Origin: an uncultured Planctomycetaceae bacterium
Lineage (GTDB): Bacteria; Planctomycetota; Planctomycetia; Pirellulales; UBA1268
Assembly: GCA_937900985.1 (NCBI GenBank)
Contig: CALCGM010000089.1
Span: 1-10,592, forward strand
DNA length: 10,592 nucleotides
Direction of reading: 5' to 3'
Shown here piece after piece: positions 4,786 to 10,592 of this stretch. The notes beneath the pieces are model-generated. The model had not been told where the DNA came from. It saw only the letters and a list, made by a program, of their open reading frames with translations, and did not search any database. Numbering within the stretch: the stretch's first letter is position 1; every line of letters starts with the position of its first letter. A program made the position numbers and the translations under genes.

Positions 4786-7536
4786 ATGGCGGAAGCTGTT
4801 TCACCCGATGACTTCTGGCGGCTGCTCGTGGCGAGCCGGCTGCTCTCCACCGAGGATCTGGCCGCGGCCCGCAGCAGTTTTGCAGACCGCGAGCCCGATG
4901 CGGTGGCGGCTGCCACCTGGCTCGGCTCCCGCGGCCTGCTGACCGCCTGGCAGGCTCGGCAGCTGCTGCGAGGCCGCGATGGCCCCTTCTTCCTGGGCGA
5001 CTACCGGCTCCTCGATCAGCAAAAAACGCCTTACCGTGGCCGGCTGTTTTCAGCACGCCACCAGCCAACCGGCCGCGACGTTGCCCTCGTCGTCCTTGAA
5101 ACCGACGCCTGCGACGACCCCGCAACCTGGGAGTCGATCGTGCGGGCGACACAGCTTGCAACGCAGGTCAGCGATCCCGTCATGTCGAAGACCTGGGCAC
5201 TTGAGCAGGCAGGCCGTCGGCGGCTGGTTGTCTGCGAAACGATTGCCGGTGCTCCGCTGAGTGAGCGGTTTGCGGAAACCGGCGCTCGGCCGCTGGCCGA
5301 GACCGGCCGGATTGTGTTTGCGGTTGCCCGTGCGTTGGCCGAGTTGCACCGCCTGGGAGTCGTGCATGGGGCCGTCTCGCTGCACACGATCACCGAAGCC
5401 GAGCCGAGCGGCGGGGAACGCGATGGGCCGCCGGTTCGGCTGCTGCAGTTCCCGCTGGCGGGCGAGCCACACGTCCATCCGCCACGGCTGCCTCTGGAGG
5501 ATCCCCGTCGGCTCGAGCCGCTGGGGCAGCGGATCTGCTTTGCCGCGCCCGAACTGGCCACGCCCGGAGCCACCGCCACCGCCACGAGCGATGTCTACTC
5601 GCTCGGCTGCGTGCTCGCGGCCCTGCTGACCGGCCGCCTGCCCAACTGGGACGGCACCGTCAGCGGCACGCTCGCCCGCGCGCAGCAGGCCGGCCTGCCA
5701 GCTCTCCCTCGCGGGAGCGTTCCGGCCGAAGTCGCGACCGCCATCGACTACATGACGGCCGCTGATCCGCTCCAGCGATACGCCTCGGCGGTAGAAGCGG
5801 CAGCAGCCGTGGCGGCCTGCTTCGGCCTGCCTGAGTTTCCTCTTGAGCCGCCCGCCACGGCTCCGGTGGCCAGCGAAGAACCGGCCGTGCCGTCGCTGGT
5901 CATGAAGACCGACACCGTAGCAGCAACCACGGCCACCCGCCGCCGTCGCCGCACAGCGGCTGCCCGTTCGCGGCAATGGCAGACGATTGCCATGGCGTTG
6001 CTTGCGGTGGCGGTGGCCGTCGGCGGTGCCGCAGGGATCTGGCTGGCGGTGCAGCCCGGCAGCGACGATCAGGCTGCAGTCGAGGATCCCGACCGAGACA
6101 CCGGCCCGGGGGGCGATCGCGACCCTCAGGTGGGTGACGGCGGAGACGAGCCGCCCGCAGGACGACGGCAACAGCTTGTCGATGACGGCTCGCTGCCGTG
6201 GGCCTCCCCGACCACCGGCGGCCCGCCTGCGGTCGAGTTCCTGCCGCAGGGCAGCCAGCTGATGCTGCTGGCGAGGCCAGCCGACCTCTTCGCAGACGCC
6301 GAAGGCCGGCGGTTCGTCCAGGCCCTCGGCCCGCGGGTGGACGCTTTGCTCAACGAGGTCGAGCGGCTCAGCGGTGTGCCCCCGAGCGAGCTGGTGGAGC
6401 TGCGAATCGGCTGGGCCACGACCGCCGCGGGCGAGCCGGTCGTGGGCATCGTCCTGATCTCCGACGACGTCTTTGACGAGGCGTCAGGTGCCGCCTGGTC
6501 GACCGGCACCTCCCGCGAAGTGGATGGGGAAACGATCTACGATGCCCCCGGAGTGAGCAGCTGGCGGCCGACGTCTGGGGAAGGCCGCGTGTTGGTGATG
6601 GGGCCACGGGTGGCGATCGAGGAAAGCATGGCCGCCGACGGCGTGCCGCTGCTGGCTCCCGACGTCGAGCGGCTGCTCGAGGCTCTCGACGGCAGCCGCC
6701 AGCTGACCCTGATCGGCTCGCCGAGCTTCCTGCGGAACGATGCGGTGCTGTTTCTTCCGAAGCAGCTCACCGCCCCGGCAGCCGCGATCGCCGCACTCCT
6801 CGGGGAGCGAACAACGGCCGCTGCAGCCTCGCTCTTCCTGGGCGAGACATGCTATGTCGAGGTCGACGCCGTGCCGGTCACGGCCGAGCCTCCGCGTCGC
6901 CTCGTGGACGAGATGGCGAGCCGAGTTGGCCAGCTGCCTGATGATGTCGAGCAGCGATGCCTGGATCTTGCAGCCGGCGGCTACGGCGGCCGACTGATCG
7001 GCCGGCTGCCTGGGATGCTCCGCGTGGTCGCGGCGGAGCTGCGGTGGGGTGTCGAAGACGGCCTGGCGGTGCTCAACGCACACCTCCCACGGGAGGCCGC
7101 CCACAACCTCGCGCTCGCCAGCGAACTGGCACTGGCGCAGGAACCGGGGGCCGCCGCCGTTGTCACGGTCGCTGCGGCACCGCAGAAACCGCAGTCGATC
7201 GAGGCCAAGCTCGCACAGAAGGTGAGCCTGGTTTTCGCGAAAGACACGCTGGAAAAATCGATCGAGATGCTCTCCGCTGAGAGCGACATTCCGATGGAGA
7301 TTCTCGGCGGCGATCTGCAGCTCGAAGGGATCACCAAGAATCAGTCGTTTGGCCTCGAACAGCAGGCCCAGTCGGTCGATGCCATCCTGCGAACGATCCT
7401 CGCCAAGGCCAATCCCGATGGAAAACTGGTCTACGTGATTCGCGGCGAAGGAGCGGAGGCGTCGCTGGCGATTACCACGCGGGCAGCGGCAGCCAAGCGA
7501 GGCGAAACGCTCCCGGCCGGCTTCGAGCAGCCCTGA
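4786..7536 (+). CDS. Membrane-anchored protein kinase-like (pseudokinase) protein with STN-like C-terminus
   Basis: A 916-residue protein. Residues 1-70 resemble the helical lead-in seen before planctomycete Ser/Thr kinase domains (SRGLLTAWQARQLLRG, then FLGDYRLLD). Residues about 70-345 have a kinase-like layout, but the catalytic parts are missing. There is no glycine-rich loop after LLD; the VAIK lysine site reads VALVV (99-103). The HRD loop reads HGAVSLHTI (194-202), and the DFG site reads LLQFPLAG (219-226). Structural landmarks survive: APE (254-256) and SDVYSLGCVLAALLTGRLP (268-286). An Arg cluster (385-389) precedes one transmembrane helix (about 400-422), so the kinase-like part should be cytoplasmic. 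The outer part has an acidic/Gly-rich stretch (about 425-470) and an unrecognised alpha/beta region (about 482-800). It ends in an STN-like segment (about 806-888: TLEKSIEMLSAESDIPMEIL, then AQSVDAILRTILAKA) like the small modules of secretins and TonB receptors. Likely a signalling or scaffolding protein; ligand and partners are unknown. It starts at an ATG with a ribosome binding site. Confidence 0.85.
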   Translation: MAEAVSPDDFWRLLVASRLLSTEDLAAARSSFADREPDAVAAATWLGSRGLLTAWQARQLLRGRDGPFFLGDYRLLDQQKTPYRGRLFSARHQPTGRDVALVVLETDACDDPATWESIVRATQLATQVSDPVMSKTWALEQAGRRRLVVCETIAGAPLSERFAETGARPLAETGRIVFAVARALAELHRLGVVHGAVSLHTITEAEPSGGERDGPPVRLLQFPLAGEPHVHPPRLPLEDPRRLEPLGQRICFAAPELATPGATATATSDVYSLGCVLAALLTGRLPNWDGTVSGTLARAQQAGLPALPRGSVPAEVATAIDYMTAADPLQRYASAVEAAAAVAACFGLPEFPLEPPATAPVASEEPAVPSLVMKTDTVAATTATRRRRRTAAARSRQWQTIAMALLAVAVAVGGAAGIWLAVQPGSDDQAAVEDPDRDTGPGGDRDPQVGDGGDEPPAGRRQQLVDDGSLPWASPTTGGPPAVEFLPQGSQLMLLARPADLFADAEGRRFVQALGPRVDALLNEVERLSGVPPSELVELRIGWATTAAGEPVVGIVLISDDVFDEASGAAWSTGTSREVDGETIYDAPGVSSWRPTSGEGRVLVMGPRVAIEESMAADGVPLLAPDVERLLEALDGSRQLTLIGSPSFLRNDAVLFLPKQLTAPAAAIAALLGERTTAAAASLFLGETCYVEVDAVPVTAEPPRRLVDEMASRVGQLPDDVEQRCLDLAAGGYGGRLIGRLPGMLRVVAAELRWGVEDGLAVLNAHLPREAAHNLALASELALAQEPGAAAVVTVAAAPQKPQSIEAKLAQKVSLVFAKDTLEKSIEMLSAESDIPMEILGGDLQLEGITKNQSFGLEQQAQSVDAILRTILAKANPDGKLVYVIRGEGAEASLAITTRAAAAKRGETLPAGFEQP

Positions 7537-7555
7537 GCCGTTTCGCAGCGGCGTG

Positions 7556-8896
7556 CTACTGCAGCAGCAGCATGCCGATCCCCATGTAGATCAGGATGCC
7601 AACAACATCCACGATCGCCGACACGAACGGATTGCTCATCAAGGCGGGATCGAGGCCGATCGAGCGAAACGCCAGCGGCAAGACCGAACCGACCATGGTG
7701 CCCATCATCACCACCCCGAGGATGGTGACAGGAATCACCAGGGCATCCACCAGGCTCGGCGCGTAGAAGACCGCGAGCACGTAGCCGGGCACCGCCAGCA
7801 GGCCGCCAAGCAGCAGGCCGAGCACCACCTCGCGGCGGAGGATCCGCGGCCAGTCCGAAAGCGTGCAGTCGCCCGTGGAGAGAGCCGTGATCACGAGGGT
7901 TGCCGACTGATTGCCCGAGTTGCCGCCGCTGGCCACCACCAGCGGAATGAAGGCGATCAGCCAGGCGTGCTGGATGGGCGCCCGCGCCAGGAGCATGGCG
8001 GTGATCGCCCCCGTGGCAAAGAGAATCGTCAGCCAGACGCCCCGCTTCCAGGTCATCGACGTGACCGCGGCCTCGAGATATCCCTCCCCCAGCGGCGCGA
8101 TGGCGGCGATCATGTGGGCGTCGTCGGTGGCATCTTCGCGAATCGCATCGAGCACGTCGTCGTGGGTCACGATGCCCACGAGCCGGTTGTCGTCGTCGAC
8201 CACCGGAATCGCCAGGAAGTCGAAGCGGGCGAGCTTCTGCACCACCTGCTCGCGTGACTCATCGAGCCGCACGCGAATCGGCTCGGATTCCATCAGGTCC
8301 CGCACGAGGGCCGTTGGCCTCGCCAGGATCAGATCCCGCAGCGACACAAAGCCGACGAGATGGCGATCGGCATCGAGCACGTAGATGTAGTAGATCGACT
8401 CACTGTCGGGCGCCTGGGCCCGCAGCCGAGCAATCGCCTCCCCCGCCGTGATCCCCGCCGGCAGCGAGGCATACTCGGTGGTCATCAGCGAGCCTGCGGA
8501 GTCTTCCGGGCAGGAGAGGAGCATCCGAATGCTCTGCCGCTCGGCCTTGGCGACAAAGGGCAGGATCGCCTCGACGAGCTCCTCGTCGATCTCACGGAGC
8601 ACGTCGTCGCGGTTGTCCGAGGCCATCGACTCCAGCAGCTGCCCCGCTTTCGGCCGATCGGCCGTTTCCAGCAGAGCCACCTGCTCGGGCATCGGGTAGT
8701 ACGGAAAAATCTCGGCCTGGCGGTCAACAGGCACGGTGTCGAGCAACGCCCAGATTTCCGCAGGCTCAAGCCCCTCCGAGAACTCCGCCACCGTTGCCGG
8801 ATGGAGCTCTTCCGCGACTTCACGCAGCCCCTGCACGTCACCCTCGGTGATCATGCTGCGGAGTTCGGGAATCAGGATCGGGTTGGCTGAGTTCAT
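7556..8896 (-). CDS. mgtE: MgtE magnesium channel
   Basis: A 446-residue inner-membrane Mg2+ channel that takes up magnesium and is gated by cytoplasmic Mg2+. N-terminal superhelical domain about 10-130 (alpha-helical repeats such as VAEFSEGLEPAEIWALLDT). Then a pair of CBS domains about 135-255, beginning AGSLMTTEYASLPAGITAGE and including VGFVSLRDLI and VGIVTHDDVLDAI. The pore domain has about five helices from 285 to 446. Family signatures are SGGNSGNQSATLV (323-335), GLDPAL (414-419) and SNPFVSAIVDVVG (421-433). D430 matches the conserved pore aspartate. Start chosen at 8896 because MNSANPILIPELR gives normal family length. The open frame continues upstream to 9250, but that part is Arg/Ala/His-rich and overlaps the divergent cytochrome gene. 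No Shine-Dalgarno is visible. The gene converges on the pseudokinase gene with 19 bp between stops and diverges from the cytochrome gene. Confidence 0.96.
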   Translation of the reverse strand: MNSANPILIPELRSMITEGDVQGLREVAEELHPATVAEFSEGLEPAEIWALLDTVPVDRQAEIFPYYPMPEQVALLETADRPKAGQLLESMASDNRDDVLREIDEELVEAILPFVAKAERQSIRMLLSCPEDSAGSLMTTEYASLPAGITAGEAIARLRAQAPDSESIYYIYVLDADRHLVGFVSLRDLILARPTALVRDLMESEPIRVRLDESREQVVQKLARFDFLAIPVVDDDNRLVGIVTHDDVLDAIREDATDDAHMIAAIAPLGEGYLEAAVTSMTWKRGVWLTILFATGAITAMLLARAPIQHAWLIAFIPLVVASGGNSGNQSATLVITALSTGDCTLSDWPRILRREVVLGLLLGGLLAVPGYVLAVFYAPSLVDALVIPVTILGVVMMGTMVGSVLPLAFRSIGLDPALMSNPFVSAIVDVVGILIYMGIGMLLLQ

Positions 8897-8904
8897 GGCC
8901 GCAG

Positions 8905-8910
8905 GTTCTA
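8905..8910 (-). promoter_or_regulatory. Possible -10 element of mgtE (leaderless start?)
   Basis: On the minus strand TAGAAC (4 of 6 matches to TATAAT) ends 8 bases before the mgtE ATG. A weak -35 (TGGCAA) lies 16 bp further upstream. If used, transcription would begin at or within a few bases of the start codon, which would fit the lack of a ribosome binding site. Tentative. Confidence 0.2.
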
Positions 8911-8965
8911 CCCGGTGGAGGATGTTTTGCCACCACCAGCAACGCGCTGGGGCAGCCGGGTTTCG

Positions 8966-8994
8966 TTGTCGAGTCCAGGCTGCAGCGCTAGACT
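8966..8994 (+). promoter_or_regulatory. Sigma70-like promoter for the di-haem cytochrome gene
   Basis: TTGTCG (8966-8971), a 17-bp spacer and TAGACT (8989-8994) give four of six matches in each box with ideal spacing. Transcription would begin near 9001, giving a leader of about 70 bases before the GTG at 9072. It lies in the divergent region shared with mgtE. Confidence 0.4.
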
Positions 8995-9010
8995 CCCAAG
9001 CGGAGCGAGT

Positions 9011-9020
9011 CCACCGGTGG
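9011..9020. promoter_or_regulatory. Perfect 10-bp palindrome, possible operator
   Basis: CCACCGGTGG is its own reverse complement and sits just downstream of the predicted transcription start of the cytochrome gene, a usual position for a repressor site. Its arms recur inverted near mgtE: CCGGTGGA at 8912-8919 and TTGCCACC at 8927-8934 match the complement of TCCACCGGTGGCAA at 9010-9023. A regulator binding both ends of the divergent region is possible. Confidence 0.3.
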
Positions 9021-9042
9021 CAACGCTCCTGTTTGCCTTTCA

Positions 9043-9050
9043 TCGTACGA
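9043..9050. repeat. 8-bp palindrome in the cytochrome gene leader
   Basis: TCGTACGA is a perfect 8-bp palindrome about 21 bases upstream of the GTG start. ACGAAAC (9050-9056), overlapping its last base, is also inverted relative to GTTTCGT (8960-8966) by the predicted -35 box. Function unknown; it may be chance. Confidence 0.2.
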
Positions 9051-9057
9051 CGAAACA

Positions 9058-9063
9058 CGAGGG
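9058..9063 (+). promoter_or_regulatory. Ribosome binding site of the di-haem cytochrome gene
   Basis: CGAGGG lies 8 bases before the GTG at 9072. It decides the start in favour of this GTG. The in-frame ATG at 8922 directly abuts its GGAGG with no spacer and would bury the signal peptide about 50 residues in. Confidence 0.5.
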
Positions 9064-9071
9064 CTGCTGGA

Positions 9072-10496
9072 GTGGAATGCCGAAGATGCCGACATCGGTT
9101 GGTCGCACGGGCGACCTGGCTGTGTGTCGCGGTTGCAGCCTGGCTGCCACCGACGGCCGGAGGCTTGAGCGGCAGCAACGCGGCGGCGGCTACGGCTGAG
9201 AGCGAGCGAGCCTCTGCCGAGCCTGCGGAGGGATATCGGTTTCTCCGCACGAAGGCCTATCTCCCCGCGGATTTCGACCAGGAAGTCTTTGATGCCCTTC
9301 CGGAGGTGTGGGAGGAGCCCCTGCGGAGCCGGGCCGCTGAGGCGACGCCCGCCGAGCGGCGACTGATGGCGATGGAGCGGTATGGGCTCACGCCCGCTCC
9401 CGACGATCCTTCCCGGTCGCTGCAGTATGTCGTCGGGGCAGACGGATCCTGGACCATGAGCTGTCTGGCATGCCACCAGGGGCAGGTCGCCGGTCGCGCG
9501 ATTCCTGGCGTGCCCAACTCAAACTACGCCCTGGAGACGCTCACGGAAGATGTCCGGCTGGTCAAAATTCGCCAGCGGAAGCCGCTCGGCCACATGGACG
9601 TCGGGTCGCTGCTCTTGCCGTTGGGCACGACCGCCGGCACCACCAATGCCGTGGTGTTTGGCATGGCGCTGATGCACCACCGCGACCGCGATCTGACGAT
9701 CCTCTCCAAGCCACCCCTGCTCGACATGCCCCACCACGACATGGATGCGCCGGCCTGGTGGCACGTGAAGAAAAAACAGCGGCTCTACGCCGACGGATTT
9801 GCCCCCGCCGGCCACCGCATGCTGATGCAGTTTCTGCTGGTCAAGGAAAACGGGCCGGAGAAGTTTCGCGAGTGGGAAGACGACTTCCGCAGCATCGAAA
9901 CATGGATCGATTCGCTCGAGCCTCCGGCCTGGCCCTGGGCGATCGACGCGTCGTTGGCCGAGCAGGGGAGGGTGGTGTTTGAGCAGAGCTGCAGCGAGTG
10001 CCACGGCAGCTACGCCGCCTCGGGAGACACTTACCCGGAGCGAATCATTCCCATCGACGAGATCGGCACCGACCGTGTGCGGCTCGACGCGCTTGCCGCC
10101 AGCAATCGCCGTGACCTCAACGAGAGCTGGTTTGGACACTACGGAGACGACGGCGGCCTGACCGAGCCCGAAGGCTACGTCGCCCCGCCGCTCGACGGCA
10201 TCTGGGCCACAGCGCCCTACCTCCACAACGGCTCCGTCCCCACCCTCTGGCATCTCCTGCATCCGGCCGAGCGGCCTGCAGTCTGGAAGCGAACGCCGAC
10301 CGGCTACGACCAGACCCTGGTTGGCCTCGAGGTGGCCCATTTCGACGCGATGCCTGCCACGCGGATGCCACCGGCCGAACGCCGCCGACACTTCGACACC
10401 AGCAAGCCCGGCAAGTCTGCCGCTGGCCACGACTTCCCCGACACGCTCAGCGAAGCGGAAAAACGGGCCGTCCTCGAATACCTCAAAACGCTCTGA
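9072..10496 (+). CDS. Exported RoxA/MauG-like di-haem cytochrome c
   Basis: A 474-residue periplasmic di-haem c-type cytochrome. A GTG start is preferred (ribosome binding site at 9058-9063). It gives a basic n-region (MECRRCRHRLVARA), a hydrophobic core about 15-29 and an Ala-rich cleavage region near 35-41. Haem sites are CLACH (131-135) and CSECH (307-311). Between them lie LLDMPHHDMDAPAWWHVKKK (216-235) and the segment LYADGFAPAGHRMLMQFLLV (238-257). After the second haem come PPLDGIWATAPYLHNGSVPTL (372-391 in its first 20 residues) and LLHPAERPAVW (395-405). The AWW(N/H)xKKK and APYLHNGSVP motifs are typical of the RoxA-like branch of the di-haem peroxidase superfamily, which includes rubber oxygenases and many uncharacterised proteins. 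The reaction here is unknown: peroxidase, oxygenase or electron carrier. It is divergent from mgtE, with no linked partner in the window. The family is secure and the function is not. Confidence 0.88.
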   Translation: MECRRCRHRLVARATWLCVAVAAWLPPTAGGLSGSNAAAATAESERASAEPAEGYRFLRTKAYLPADFDQEVFDALPEVWEEPLRSRAAEATPAERRLMAMERYGLTPAPDDPSRSLQYVVGADGSWTMSCLACHQGQVAGRAIPGVPNSNYALETLTEDVRLVKIRQRKPLGHMDVGSLLLPLGTTAGTTNAVVFGMALMHHRDRDLTILSKPPLLDMPHHDMDAPAWWHVKKKQRLYADGFAPAGHRMLMQFLLVKENGPEKFREWEDDFRSIETWIDSLEPPAWPWAIDASLAEQGRVVFEQSCSECHGSYAASGDTYPERIIPIDEIGTDRVRLDALAASNRRDLNESWFGHYGDDGGLTEPEGYVAPPLDGIWATAPYLHNGSVPTLWHLLHPAERPAVWKRTPTGYDQTLVGLEVAHFDAMPATRMPPAERRRHFDTSKPGKSAAGHDFPDTLSEAEKRAVLEYLKTL

Positions 10497-10533
10497 AGCC
10501 GGCACCCCCTCGCCCGGCCGCAGACCGAGCAAA

Positions 10534-10547
10534 GGCGGAAGACCGCC
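10534..10547 (+). other. Short hairpin downstream of the cytochrome gene
   Basis: GGCGG, a 4-base AAGA loop and CCGCC form a 5-bp GC stem 37 bases after the stop codon. No T-tract follows, so it is not a convincing intrinsic terminator. The rest of 10497-10592 holds nothing I can support. Confidence 0.2.
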
Positions 10548-10592
10548 CGCGGATGGTCCAAGCTCGGCAGGCGGCAAAAGTCTCGTCGCAGG

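Noticed and set aside
7537..7555. Possible bidirectional terminator between the pseudokinase and mgtE genes
   Set aside because: Only a 4-bp stem (GCCG/CGGC) with an 8-base loop and no T-tract was found, too weak to call.
7553..8257. 234-residue plus-strand frame rich in His, Arg, Asp and Gln
   Set aside because: It is the exact antisense of the MgtE membrane and CBS regions. The polar His/Arg-rich composition is the usual mirror of a hydrophobic gene.
8736..9071. Upstream extension of the di-haem cytochrome frame
   Set aside because: It overlaps the start of mgtE on the other strand and lacks family similarity. It would place the signal peptide deep inside the protein.
8897..9071. Magnesium riboswitch (M-box or mgtA leader type) ahead of mgtE
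   Set aside because: No matching stem arrangement could be seen by eye, and the best promoter candidate leaves no leader. A covariance-model search would be needed to overturn this.
8897..9250. Upstream extension of the mgtE frame
   Set aside because: It would overlap the divergent cytochrome gene. The added 118 residues are low-complexity and not MgtE-like; 446 residues from 8896 is normal family length.
9519..10577. 352-residue open frame on the minus strand over the di-haem cytochrome gene
   Set aside because: It is antisense to a gene with two CxxCH sites and RoxA-like motifs. The translation shows no family motif; it is a shadow frame.

Overview
This is a GC-rich, gene-dense chromosomal window that looks like a planctomycete, probably Pirellulales. 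The lineage call is an inference. It rests on the large membrane-anchored kinase-like protein with the N-terminal lead-in region typical of planctomycete kinases, the RoxA-like di-heme cytochrome, the Rieske/cytochrome b-cytochrome c fusion pair, and overall base composition. I see no tRNA, rRNA, CRISPR array, insertion sequence, phage or defence gene. All genes look chromosomal and mainly housekeeping or respiratory.

Layout. (1) Positions 1-751, + strand: the C-terminal three quarters of a DHH/DHHA1 phosphoesterase of the NrnA type, cut by the window edge. (2) 807-3391, + strand: a two-gene respiratory operon with an ATGA overlap. It encodes a Rieske iron-sulfur protein and a 678-residue cytochrome b whose C-terminus carries a charged helical linker and two c-type haem sites. 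Together they could supply all the redox centres of a bc-type complex III. (3) 3398-4633, - strand: a Glu/Leu/Phe/Val-type glutamate dehydrogenase converging on the cytochrome gene with only 6 bp between stop codons. (4) 4786-7536, + strand: a 916-residue single-pass membrane protein with a degenerate (pseudo)kinase domain inside the cell and a large outer part ending in an STN-like module. (5) 7556-8896, - strand: a complete MgtE magnesium channel. (6) 9072-10496, + strand: an exported RoxA/MauG-like di-heme cytochrome c with a GTG start. The last 96 bp contain no gene that I can support.

How the genes work together. The Rieske and cytochrome b-c proteins clearly form one enzyme: quinol oxidation at the Qo site, electrons through the Rieske cluster to the fused c haems, and proton translocation. 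The remaining genes are separate transcription units in convergent or divergent arrangement, with no obvious shared pathway. Two divergent intergenic regions (4634-4785 and 8897-9071) must hold the promoters. The second contains a reasonable sigma70-like promoter and perfect palindromes that could be operators.

No wholly new multi-gene system is evident. The points most worth a second look are the cytochrome b-c fusion with its b6-like spacing and coherent 7-helix topology, the Tyr-to-Phe change beside the Rieske cluster, the kinase domain that has lost its catalytic residues and is joined to an STN-like periplasmic end, and the palindromes in the mgtE/cytochrome intergenic region.
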